The notes under the pieces are model-generated. The model made no database searches and was not told the DNA's origin. It saw only the letters and a program-made list of their open reading frames with translations. A program made the position numbers and the translations under genes. Positions 9,702 to 17,937 of a DNA stretch of 64,000 nucleotides are shown piece after piece. The DNA is from G963663315 sp965214205 (GTDB taxonomy: Bacteria > Pseudomonadota > Gammaproteobacteria > Arenicellales > Poriferihabitantaceae): assembly GCA_965214205.1 (NCBI GenBank), contig OZ243941.1:248001-312000 (forward strand). The letters are read 5' to 3'. Within the stretch, counting starts at the first letter, position 1, and the number at the start of each line of letters is the position of its first letter.

Positions 9702-11210
9702 TCAAAGTCCGCCCCTCCTGTCCAGACACCGCATTTTGACCGCAGTCAATAAATGAGGGGTTGCGATCGCTTCCACCTGATTCATATCAGCGATCGTGCG
9801 GGCCAGCTTGAGGATGCGGTGATAACTGCGAGCCGACATATTGAATCGGCTCAGGACACGTTCAAGCAGGGCATACCCTTCTTCGTCCAGAACACAGAAT
9901 TGGTCAATCTCGGCAGTGGATAACTGGCTGTTCAGCTTGCCCTGTCGGCGGTATTGTATGGTGCGGGTCTCAATCACTCTTTCGCGTATGCTGGCGCTAC
10001 CTTCCTCCGGCTCACGTTGGGCGCGTAACTGATTATACGGAACCTTGGCCACGTTGATCTGCATGTCGATTCGATCCAGCAGCGGCCCGGAGAGCTTTCC
10101 CAGATAACGGCTGACCTGTTCCGGCGTGCATCGGCAATCCCCTTCCGGGTCCCCCAGGTATCCGCACTTGCATGGATTCGCGGCGCCGACAAAAATAAAC
10201 CGGGACTGGAATCGGAGCTGCAACGCGGCTCGCGATATGTTCACGTAACCTGCCTCCAGAGGCTCTCTCAGCAAGTCCAGGGATTGTTGACCAAACTCGG
10301 TGAGTTCATCAAGGAACAAAACACCGTTGTGAGCGCGGGATATTTCCCCCGGTTTCGGGATGGAACCACCGCCGATCAGAGCGGCGCCGGACGCGCTGTG
10401 ATGAGGCGCGCGAAAAGGCCGAGTCAACCAGTCACCGGAGTCCCAGTCTTTCTCCACCAGTGAGTTAATTGCCGCCGTTTCCAGCCCCTCATCTTCCGTC
10501 ATGCCCGGCAATATACCCGGCAAACGCAGGGCCAGCATGGTTTTACCCGTCCCGGGAGAACCCATCATGAGTATACTGTGCGCGCCGGAGGCGGCTACTT
10601 CCAATCCGTATTTGGAGAATGCCTGCCCGACTACTTCACTCATATCCGGATAAACCGCATCTCCTTGCGCGCTCACAGGAGATACCGCCCGAAATTCCCC
10701 CGTACCCTCCAGAATATGCACCAACTCTCGCAAGCTCTCCACTCCATGAACCCGAACCCCGGTCACCAAACCCGCCTGACTCGCGCTGTTACGGGGCAAT
10801 ATCAGGCTGTGCCCGGTATCCCGGAGCGAAAGGGCCGCTACCAAACCGCCCTTGATGTCCCGTAATCCGCCACTCAGCGCCAACTCACCCAGGAACACTT
10901 TGTCTGCAAGCGCTCCCTTGTCCAGCTGACCGGAGGCGGCGAGCACTCCCAACGCGATCGGCAAGTCAAACCGCCCCCCTTCCTTAGGCAGATCCGCCGG
11001 CGCCAGATTGACCGATATGCGCTTGCTGGGGAAGTCAAAATCTGAATTAAGGATGGCACAACGCACCCGGTCCCGACTCTCCTTGACCGCAGTTTCCGGT
11101 AATCCGACGATGGAAAAAGACGGCAGTCCACGTGACAAATGAACCTCGACCGTGACTTCCGGCGCCAGGGTTCCAACCTGGGCGCGGCTACTTACGATGG
11201 CAAGTGACAT
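9702..11210 (-). CDS. comM: YifB/ComM family Mg-chelatase-like AAA ATPase
   Basis: ComM is a DnaB-like helicase that extends branch migration during integration of transformed DNA. The 502 residues show the N-terminal Lon-protease-like domain (VEVHLSRGLPSFSIVGLP), Walker A MMGSPGTGKTMLALRLPG, Walker B GVLFLDELTEF, a four-cysteine segment NPCKCGYLGDPEGDCRC, and the C-terminal Mg-chelatase domain (RFNMSARSYHRILKLARTIAD). ATG at 11210. Follows ubiK on the same strand after 63 bases. The family is widespread and also found in non-transformable bacteria. Confidence 0.95.
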   Translation of the reverse strand: MSLAIVSSRAQVGTLAPEVTVEVHLSRGLPSFSIVGLPETAVKESRDRVRCAILNSDFDFPSKRISVNLAPADLPKEGGRFDLPIALGVLAASGQLDKGALADKVFLGELALSGGLRDIKGGLVAALSLRDTGHSLILPRNSASQAGLVTGVRVHGVESLRELVHILEGTGEFRAVSPVSAQGDAVYPDMSEVVGQAFSKYGLEVAASGAHSILMMGSPGTGKTMLALRLPGILPGMTEDEGLETAAINSLVEKDWDSGDWLTRPFRAPHHSASGAALIGGGSIPKPGEISRAHNGVLFLDELTEFGQQSLDLLREPLEAGYVNISRAALQLRFQSRFIFVGAANPCKCGYLGDPEGDCRCTPEQVSRYLGKLSGPLLDRIDMQINVAKVPYNQLRAQREPEEGSASIRERVIETRTIQYRRQGKLNSQLSTAEIDQFCVLDEEGYALLERVLSRFNMSARSYHRILKLARTIADMNQVEAIATPHLLTAVKMRCLDRRGGL

Positions 11211-11273
11211 TCCCTTTCTTCATTTTGTCCATGGTCGGCCCGATTCATCCCACGGTTGCGGGACTTGAGAGAG

Positions 11274-11492
11274 CTACATTTTTTCTTCCAGTTCTTTAAC
11301 CCTGAGTTCCAGTTCCGACAATCTTTCCCGTGTTCTTTTCAGAATCTTTTCCTGAATTTCGAATTGTTCACGGGTTACCAGATTCATTTTTTCGAAATTA
11401 CTTTTGATGACAGCCTCTACATTATGCCTTACATCCTCCCCCAGCTCAGGGGGCAGAATGGATTGAATCGCTGTCTTGAACTTATCTTTCAT
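11274..11492 (-). CDS. ubiK: Ubiquinone biosynthesis accessory factor UbiK (BMFP/YqiC family)
   Basis: Small accessory protein that works with the UbiJ scaffold in aerobic ubiquinone synthesis. The 72 residues start at the ATG at 11492; a TTG two codons earlier (11498) is less likely. An N-terminal amphipathic part (KFKTAIQSILPPE) is followed by an uninterrupted coiled coil (EQFEIQEKILKRTRERLSEL), the hallmark of the family. The start lies 7 bases after the surA stop, so the two genes are probably co-transcribed. Confidence 0.9.
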   Translation of the reverse strand: MKDKFKTAIQSILPPELGEDVRHNVEAVIKSNFEKMNLVTREQFEIQEKILKRTRERLSELELRVKELEEKM

Positions 11493-11499
11493 TGTCAAC

Positions 11500-12783
11500 T
11501 CATCCCGTCACCAGATCGTCCGCAACATACTCGATATAGGCGCTGTCGCGTAATTGATTAAACCAGATTTGATAAAGTTCCGCAGCCTTGCGTTTAAAGA
11601 CCTCCGCCTCCGCGTCTCTCCTGACCAGATCGTGTGTGATGTCCTTCTCCCTTCGATCCAGCGCTTCGATCAGATGATAACCGTAAGGAGACTTGACCGG
11701 CTCGCTTACCTGATTTAATTCCAGAGCCAGGGAGAGTTGTTCCAGTCGGGGGGACATTTCTCCCGGATTGACCCAGCCGAGCATGCCGCCCTGTGGCGCG
11801 CTTGCAGGGTCATCGGAATTCAACCGGGCAAGCCGGGAAAAGTCCGCCCCCTGCACAAGCTCCTGTCGGATATCGGTCAGCAACTCGATGGCCTCTTCAT
11901 CGGTCAGACTTTTACGCTGGGGCTGGATCAGGATATGACGGAGTAACTGCTGGGTGACGATTTGCAAGTCACCGTCCCGGTCATGAAGATTCAGGATGTG
12001 AAAACCGTTGGAGCTTTTCAAAACATCCGAATACCCCCCTGTGTCCAGATTACGCAGCGCATCCACAAAGAGTTCCGGCAATTGATCTTCCCTGAACCAT
12101 CCCATATACCCCCCCTCTTCCCGCTTTTCACCATCCGAATGGTTTTTGACCGCCTCCGCAAAGGACTGACCGGACGACAGGGATTGCCGGATTTGATTGA
12201 CGGCGGCTTCCGCCTCTTCAATTTCAGTTTCTGATTTCCCGGAAGTTGACACCAGCAAATGAGATATTTCATAAGACTCATTGCGCGCATACAACTCCTT
12301 ATGGGCCTGCAGATGATAATCAATCTCCTGATCGGACACGGTTACCTGTGAATTTACCGCAAAATCGATCAGCTTGCGGACCAACTGCTGTTCCGCCAAA
12401 CTCCGCCGGAAGTCGGTCTCGGATATGCCCAGATCACTGAGTTCCTGCAACAGTTGTTTCACCGGGATCTGATTCTGTTGCGCTATGGCGTCAAGAATTC
12501 GATCAACTTCCTGGTCACTGACCGCAAGCCCGCGGGCAACGGCAAGCTGTGCTTGCAGGCGTTCTTCTATCAGGGCTTCAAGGATATCCGGCTTGATTCC
12601 GGCAGCGTCCGACTGCGCCTCTTTCGGGAGCCGCAGCATTTCACGTTGATGGCGAATCCGGTATTCGGAAAGCATGATCGGCTCATCGTTAATGACAGCA
12701 ATCACCTTGTCCAGGCCGGTTGCGGCTGCATGAACGGTGAAAACCGAACAGATTGTAACGATAGATATGAAAATCCTGATCAT
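11500..12783 (-). CDS. surA: Periplasmic chaperone/peptidyl-prolyl isomerase SurA
   Basis: Periplasmic chaperone that carries outer-membrane proteins, LptD among them, toward the BAM complex. From the ATG at 12783 the protein has 427 residues: a signal peptide (IRIFISIVTICSVFTVHAAA), an N-terminal SurA domain (DKVIAVINDEPIMLSEYRIR), two parvulin domains (starting near ISHLLVSTSG and LRHILIQPQ) and a short C-terminal domain. A GTG at 12798 would add five residues; the ATG gives a cleaner signal peptide and has GTGAGG upstream. Directly downstream of lptD with an 18-base gap. The usual pdxA-ksgA genes do not follow; ubiK does. Confidence 0.95.
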   Translation of the reverse strand: MIRIFISIVTICSVFTVHAAATGLDKVIAVINDEPIMLSEYRIRHQREMLRLPKEAQSDAAGIKPDILEALIEERLQAQLAVARGLAVSDQEVDRILDAIAQQNQIPVKQLLQELSDLGISETDFRRSLAEQQLVRKLIDFAVNSQVTVSDQEIDYHLQAHKELYARNESYEISHLLVSTSGKSETEIEEAEAAVNQIRQSLSSGQSFAEAVKNHSDGEKREEGGYMGWFREDQLPELFVDALRNLDTGGYSDVLKSSNGFHILNLHDRDGDLQIVTQQLLRHILIQPQRKSLTDEEAIELLTDIRQELVQGADFSRLARLNSDDPASAPQGGMLGWVNPGEMSPRLEQLSLALELNQVSEPVKSPYGYHLIEALDRREKDITHDLVRRDAEAEVFKRKAAELYQIWFNQLRDSAYIEYVADDLVTG

Positions 12784-12801
12784 GCTTGCCAACCTCACCC
12801 G

Positions 12802-15156
12802 TTACCACTTTGAAGTGGATATTCTACCCAGGTCGTCCAGTTCAAAAGTGAACATGAAACGATTTTCCAGATCCCCGCGCCCATCCGGATACCGCTGAAC
12901 CTCCATCTTGGCCGCCCAGCAACAGCCATCGTAGGAAACACCCACGGCAACCGATCTCAATTCGTTCTGCCGCAAAGTGTATTGCACATCCGAATCGAAT
13001 TGCCATCGACCGCTGACCGGCAGGTCGAAATCCAGATTCAGATCCTCCCGGACATCCTTTGTCTGACTGTAACCGACAGACGCGTTTCGTCTCCGGCTAT
13101 GGTCATAGTCCGCGGAAACAGAGATATATTCCAGTTCAGACTGATCCGCGCTCCACCGTGTAAACCCCCGAACGCTCCAGTCTTCATTCAGATTGGCAGT
13201 GGACTCAGCCAGAAAGTCGGAACGACTCCCGGTTTGGGCGGGACTGTTCGGGGAAAGCCCCACTTCCCGATCATCCAGGTAGTACACCTGCCCCAGATTG
13301 AGCCTGAATCGCTCCTTTCCGGTGTTATCCTCCACAATCCGGCTGGTCAAACCCAGTGAAACCTGATGAGTGTCCCCCACGCGGTCACCGCCGAAGAAGC
13401 GGTTCTCCCGGAAAAGATGAGAAAAACTGCTGGTGGCGCCGGAGCCGGTATCGAAATCCGGGAAGTCCTCCTGTTCGAGCTTCGTGGGGATGTTGACATA
13501 AAACAGCCTCGGCTCCAGGGTCTGCATGTAGGCCGTATCCCTCCAGTCTCTGAAACGCTCAAAGATCAATCCACTGTCAATATTGAAAACCGGGACAACC
13601 ACCGAAGGAGAATCGTCCCCGGTCGGATTGTTTTCCAGATTATAACGGATTGAATGGAACGAGACTTCAGGCGTTAAATGACCATAAATCCGCTTCATGG
13701 GGAGACTCAGCCGAGGTTCGATTCTCAGCCGGGAACCATCCACTCTGGTGGTGTCGTCATGAGCATAATTCGTGTATTGCGAATCAATTCCGAACCTGAA
13801 CGGACCCAGCCTCCTCTCTTTCAGATCCAGTCGGGCTTCCGGCAGCCTTTCATAAGGCTGGCCACGAACACTGACATTGTCATTGACCCGCTTGTAGGCG
13901 GAAGTTTCCACTTCAAAATCTATCGCGTCTCCGTAGTAACGCAAATCCACTCTTTGCAGAATCCACGTTGTGCCGGTCACATCCACATCACTTGAGAAAT
14001 CATACAGGTATCGATTATCGGAAACATCCTGAAAATCAAGATCCAGATCCCAGTTTTCTCCAAGCCGGGCTTCGTGGTCAATACTGGACGCGTAACGGTC
14101 CTGATCGCCGAAAACCTTATCAGAAGGAAGGAATTCACCCCGGATATCACCCCTGGAATTTTCAGTCAGATAGCGGTATTCACCATATAGCTGGATGCCT
14201 CTGTTTTTGTAGATACGCGGTGTGATGGTGGCATCGAATTGGGGAGCGATATTGATGTAGTACGGGAGCTCCAGAGTAAACCCGGATTCCTGATCATAGC
14301 CGTAACCGGGAAACAGAAATCCGGTTTTACGCCGGTCGTCGATTGGAAATGACATGACCGGCAAATAGAAGATCGGAAGTTTCTTGAACTTGACGGTCAT
14401 TGACCTCCCGACGCCGGTTCCCTTGACATGATCAAGCTCGATCCGCTTTGCGGCCAGCTCCACACTTCTGTTGCCTTCCTCACAATTCGTCAGGACGACA
14501 TCGTGCATCAATTGATAATCCCCGCCTTCGAACTCGATACTGGCCGCAGTCGCCCTGGCCCGGACATGAGAATCCGCAATCCCGGCAGGGACGCTGTCTT
14601 CCGCCTGCCGGCCGGCCGGAACCTTGTTCGTAAATGGCGCGAACAATGAATAATCCTCCTTGAAACGGACATGTTGACGAGTGATGAAAGACGGATGAAA
14701 GTCAACAAACCGGATGCGCGCATTGCGTACAGCTCCGGAAGAGGCGATCACATTCAGTTCAACGGCTTCCGCTTTCAGTTCATCGCCAGTAGGGGTATAC
14801 AACCTGACATTTCCTTCCGCTTCCAGCATATCGGTCTCCTGGTTATAGACCGCCCGATCCGCGAATAAACCCTGCCCGTCCCAGATGACCCGGACATCTC
14901 CATCAAGCTCAATTCTGTCATCGCCCAATGATTGCATTTCGTTCGCTTCAGCATTTATTTGACCCGGTTCTCCCGCAGGGGGTTCCTTCAGCGCGGCCGG
15001 AATCTCTATGGTGTCTACCCGACAAATACCGTAGTCCGCAAACCCCAGTCCCGCCTGGCTGGATTGCGCTATAGCCAACGGCGCAACGGCGCAACCGACG
15101 GCAACCGAAACGGCGAATAATCCGATTTTGACCTGGGAATTGATTGTGGGATACAT
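12802..15156 (-). CDS. lptD: LPS-assembly protein LptD
   Basis: Outer-membrane barrel that inserts lipopolysaccharide into the outer leaflet with the lipoprotein LptE. The 784 residues carry a signal peptide ending near PLAIAQ, a jellyroll domain of the LptA/OstA type (EANEMQSLGDDRIELDGDVR) and a large C-terminal barrel rich in alternating hydrophobic strands. All four cysteines of the essential disulfide pair are present: one after the signal peptide (YGICRVD), one in TNCEEGN and an adjacent pair in YDGCCWAAK. Heads the lptD-surA-ubiK-comM run. ATG at 15156. Confidence 0.96.
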   Translation of the reverse strand: MYPTINSQVKIGLFAVSVAVGCAVAPLAIAQSSQAGLGFADYGICRVDTIEIPAALKEPPAGEPGQINAEANEMQSLGDDRIELDGDVRVIWDGQGLFADRAVYNQETDMLEAEGNVRLYTPTGDELKAEAVELNVIASSGAVRNARIRFVDFHPSFITRQHVRFKEDYSLFAPFTNKVPAGRQAEDSVPAGIADSHVRARATAASIEFEGGDYQLMHDVVLTNCEEGNRSVELAAKRIELDHVKGTGVGRSMTVKFKKLPIFYLPVMSFPIDDRRKTGFLFPGYGYDQESGFTLELPYYINIAPQFDATITPRIYKNRGIQLYGEYRYLTENSRGDIRGEFLPSDKVFGDQDRYASSIDHEARLGENWDLDLDFQDVSDNRYLYDFSSDVDVTGTTWILQRVDLRYYGDAIDFEVETSAYKRVNDNVSVRGQPYERLPEARLDLKERRLGPFRFGIDSQYTNYAHDDTTRVDGSRLRIEPRLSLPMKRIYGHLTPEVSFHSIRYNLENNPTGDDSPSVVVPVFNIDSGLIFERFRDWRDTAYMQTLEPRLFYVNIPTKLEQEDFPDFDTGSGATSSFSHLFRENRFFGGDRVGDTHQVSLGLTSRIVEDNTGKERFRLNLGQVYYLDDREVGLSPNSPAQTGSRSDFLAESTANLNEDWSVRGFTRWSADQSELEYISVSADYDHSRRRNASVGYSQTKDVREDLNLDFDLPVSGRWQFDSDVQYTLRQNELRSVAVGVSYDGCCWAAKMEVQRYPDGRGDLENRFMFTFELDDLGRISTSKW

Positions 15157-15191
15157 TTACTGGATCATGAGCCGAAGATCAACCTGCCGCA

Positions 15192-15221
15192 ATTATAGAG
15201 TTTCAAGCGTTTATAATCCAA
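15192..15221 (-). promoter_or_regulatory. Possible sigma-70 promoter for the lptD operon
   Basis: On the minus strand TATAAT (15197-15192) is preceded, 18 bases away, by TTGGAT (15221-15216). The -10 is perfect, the -35 weak and the spacing one base long. It lies about 36 bases before the lptD ATG. No sigma-E type site was recognised. Confidence 0.4.
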
Positions 15222-15336
15222 CGGCAAGTGTCCAAAAGCCCCACCAATTGACCATGACCCTGTATCCTGTATCCCGAACATCACCACAACACAGTACTCG
15301 TCTGTACGTCCCGGCGTTATTACCGGCAAGAACCTA

Positions 15337-16008
15337 GTGGACGCGATGATTCTGGCCGCAGGCCGCGGGCAACGCATGCGCCCCCTGACAGATACCCTCC
15401 CCAAGCCACTTCTGCCAGTCGGTGACTGCCCGCTGATTGAACATCATATCCGAAAACTGGCGAAAGCGGGCTTCGTGAAATGCACGATCAATGTTTCCTG
15501 GCTGCCTGAATTGATCCTCGACTATCTGGGTGACGGCAGTCAATTCGGCATCGACATACGATATTCTATCGAGGCGGGCGGGGCGCTGGGAACGGCCGGG
15601 GGAATCGCACACGCTCTTGGCAGCATCGAAAGCAACGAACTGCTGGTAATCAACGGCGACATTTTCACCGACATTGACTTCACCAGACTGGCCCTGCCGC
15701 AGGGTTCATCGGCGCATCTGGTACTGGTGGACAATCCGACCCATCACCCGCAGGGAGATTTTTGTCTGGAAGGAAGCCGCATTAAAGGAATAGGTAAAAA
15801 CTCCAACCCGGCCTACACGTTTTCCGGGATCGGAATGTATCGCAGAGAGATCTTCGAAGCCTTACCTGCGGGCAGCAAAATGGAACTCAAAACCATTTTC
15901 GACAAACTGATCAGCCAGGATGCGATGACCGGGGAACATACCCGGTCAATGTGGATAGATGTCGGTGACCCGGAGCGCCTCCGGCAGGCCAGGGAGATGA
16001 CGGGGTAA
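15337..16008 (+). CDS. murU: MurU-like sugar-1-phosphate nucleotidyltransferase
   Basis: Transfers a nucleotide to a sugar 1-phosphate. In Pseudomonas the homolog beside lptD is MurU, which makes UDP-MurNAc in cell-wall recycling. The 223 residues carry the signature AMILAAGRGQRMRPLTD, then LPKPLLPVGDCPLIEHH, GTAGGIAHAL, and the metal-binding aspartates in INGDIFTDIDF and WIDVGDPERL. A GTG at 15337 gives the family-typical start (xxAMILAAG); an ATG at 15346 is possible. Diverges from lptD as in pseudomonads, but the usual kinase partner AmgK is missing. GDP-mannose or glucose-type specificity cannot be excluded. Confidence 0.85.
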   Translation: MDAMILAAGRGQRMRPLTDTLPKPLLPVGDCPLIEHHIRKLAKAGFVKCTINVSWLPELILDYLGDGSQFGIDIRYSIEAGGALGTAGGIAHALGSIESNELLVINGDIFTDIDFTRLALPQGSSAHLVLVDNPTHHPQGDFCLEGSRIKGIGKNSNPAYTFSGIGMYRREIFEALPAGSKMELKTIFDKLISQDAMTGEHTRSMWIDVGDPERLRQAREMTG

Positions 16009-16167
16009 TAACGGTTACCTTCAGGCTGATCCGTCGGCATGCCTCATGCTTTACATGCACTGACAATGTTGTTAAGTTTTATTATCTGATTTCATGTCAA
16101 TTAATCAGGGATTCCTCAAAATATATAAACTGCATCCAAAACTTACGTATTAAGGAGCGAGAAAGTA

Positions 16168-17649
16168 GTGGCCGATTCGACCCACAGGGAAAAATCACGC
16201 GGCGCTTGTCTTGACGATAACGCGAGCAGTGAACTTGAGATGACCCCCGAACTGATGCTTGATCTCGCGCGCCGGGCGACCGAGTTGCTGGTGGATCGTA
16301 TCAAGAGTCTGCCGGAAGAAAGCTCCTGGGACGGGGACTTTCGGAAGTCACTCGAGGTTGGGCTACGGGAGGAACCGCCCGAGGAAGGCAGCGCCCCTGC
16401 CGAGGTCATTGAGAGGGTGGCCCATGAAGTGCTTCCGTTCGCGGGACGCCTGGATCATCCCCGTTGCTTCTCGTTCGTTCCCTCCGCGCCTACCTGGCCA
16501 GGGGTGCTGGCCGACTTCATCGCCGCCGGATACAATTTCAACGTCTGTACCTGGCTGGTTGCCAGTGGTCCGAGTCAACTCGAACTCGTGGTCATCGACT
16601 GGTTCCGACGCTGGGTCGGCTATCCGAAGGGTGCGGGCGGATTGATGACCAGTGGCGGTTCGGCGGCTGCCGTCAACGCATTCGTCGCGGCACGGGAATC
16701 GGCGGGCAATCCCGCGCGTCCGACCGCGTACATGAGCGACCAGAGCCACAGCGCACAGATCCGCGCCGCGAGGATCGTCGGTGTCCGCCCCGAGTGCATC
16801 CGTCTCATTCCCATTGACGAAAGCTGCCGCCTGGACATGGATGCGCTCGTTCGTGCCGTCGCTGATGATCGCGCGGCCGGATATACCCCTATGGTGATCT
16901 GCGCCAACGCCGGCGCCACCAGCAACGGCGCCATTGATCCGCTCCCGGAAATGGCCGACTTCTGCGAAGTCGAAGGCATCTGGCTGCACACCGATGCCGC
17001 GTACGGCGGCTTCGCGATGTTGACCGACCAAGGCAGGAAGCTCATGCATGGCATTGAGCGTTCGGATTCTATCGGTCTGGACGGGCACAAGTGGCTTTTT
17101 CAGCCCTATGAAGCCGGCGGCCTGCTGGTGAAGGATATAAGTACCCTGGAGGACGCGTTCGCTGTCCACCACGATGCCCTCCAGGATACGATCTGGGGAG
17201 AAACCCATCCCAACTTTTCAGACCGGAGCCTGCAACTGAGCCGGGGGTTTCGAGCGCTGAAGATCTGGATGTCGGTCCAGACGTTCGGCGTGGCTGCATT
17301 CCGGCGTGCCATTTCCAAGGCTATGGCGCTGGCCGCGAAGGCCGGAGAGTTGACTCAGGAGAGTCCGACCCTGGAGTTACTGGCTCCTGTGTCGCTGGGG
17401 ATCGTGTGTTTCCGAATCAACCCCACGGATGCCACGGTTGACGAGCAAGCCCTGCATGATATCAACAGGGCGGCGCTCGCTCGCGTGCTCTGGGAAGACC
17501 GGGCGTGGATATCCTCGACAATGGTTGAAAGTAAATTCTCCCTCCGATTCTGCATCATCAATCACAACACGACCTGGAACGACGTACGTGAGACCCTGGA
17601 GTTCATCGAGCGGATCGGGAAGGAAGAATTGTCGAAATCAAGCGACTGA
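16168..17649 (+). CDS. PLP-dependent aromatic-L-amino-acid/glutamate decarboxylase family protein
   Basis: Group II PLP decarboxylase of 493 residues, forming an amine and CO2 from an amino acid. Visible are the substrate-loop region SFVPSAPTWPGVLADF, GGLMTSGGSAAAVNAFVAAR, the histidine stacking on PLP (YMSDQSHSAQIRAAR), HTDAAYGGFA and the PLP lysine in SIGLDGHKWLFQPYEAGG. Start is a GTG at 16168 behind a strong TAAGGAG site (16151-16157). Substrate unknown: the tyrosine/tryptophan/DOPA type is likely by sequence. Stands alone on its strand between MurU and the convergent aminotransferase. Its codons look more GC-rich than its neighbours by eye, so acquisition by transfer is possible. Confidence 0.88.
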   Translation: MADSTHREKSRGACLDDNASSELEMTPELMLDLARRATELLVDRIKSLPEESSWDGDFRKSLEVGLREEPPEEGSAPAEVIERVAHEVLPFAGRLDHPRCFSFVPSAPTWPGVLADFIAAGYNFNVCTWLVASGPSQLELVVIDWFRRWVGYPKGAGGLMTSGGSAAAVNAFVAARESAGNPARPTAYMSDQSHSAQIRAARIVGVRPECIRLIPIDESCRLDMDALVRAVADDRAAGYTPMVICANAGATSNGAIDPLPEMADFCEVEGIWLHTDAAYGGFAMLTDQGRKLMHGIERSDSIGLDGHKWLFQPYEAGGLLVKDISTLEDAFAVHHDALQDTIWGETHPNFSDRSLQLSRGFRALKIWMSVQTFGVAAFRRAISKAMALAAKAGELTQESPTLELLAPVSLGIVCFRINPTDATVDEQALHDINRAALARVLWEDRAWISSTMVESKFSLRFCIINHNTTWNDVRETLEFIERIGKEELSKSSD

Positions 17650-17736
17650 AGCCTGACGCGGGAATCCTGTGAAGGTGACAGAACAACCGTTGCTCTGCCG
17701 GGAACGTGAAGAATTTCCAGGATAAATATCAATGCT

Positions 17737-17937
17737 TCACCGTTTGGTGAGCTTTGGACCAACGTATACAACATAAGTCGGGCAACCGATATTCCCATCG
17801 GCATCGGGATGCATGAGTATAGGTTGAAACTCACCAGTCCAGAACCTCGAATCTGATACCCCTTGCCGCCTGTCCGGTCGCGAAGGCTTACGATGTAAGC
17901 CCTGCCGTTGCAGTTTCTGTTTCTGGTCTTCGGTCAT
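17737..17937 (-). CDS. Hypothetical small protein coupled to the aminotransferase gene
   Basis: A 66-codon frame starting at an ATG that overlaps the aminotransferase stop (ATGA at 17937-17934). The predicted protein is basic and hydrophilic at first (MTEDQKQKLQRQGLHRKPSR) and ends HPDADGNIGCPTYVVYVGPKLTKR. No family recognised, no signal peptide or membrane segment. Together with 17650-17736, which holds nothing identified, it fills the gap before the convergent decarboxylase. It may be chance read-through after the operon; the overlap is the only support. Confidence 0.3.
   Translation of the reverse strand: MTEDQKQKLQRQGLHRKPSRPDRRQGVSDSRFWTGEFQPILMHPDADGNIGCPTYVVYVGPKLTKR

Noticed and set aside
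17650..17736. Terminator between the decarboxylase and the convergent 66-codon frame
   Set aside because: Only short imperfect inverted repeats without a T run; nothing can be supported there.
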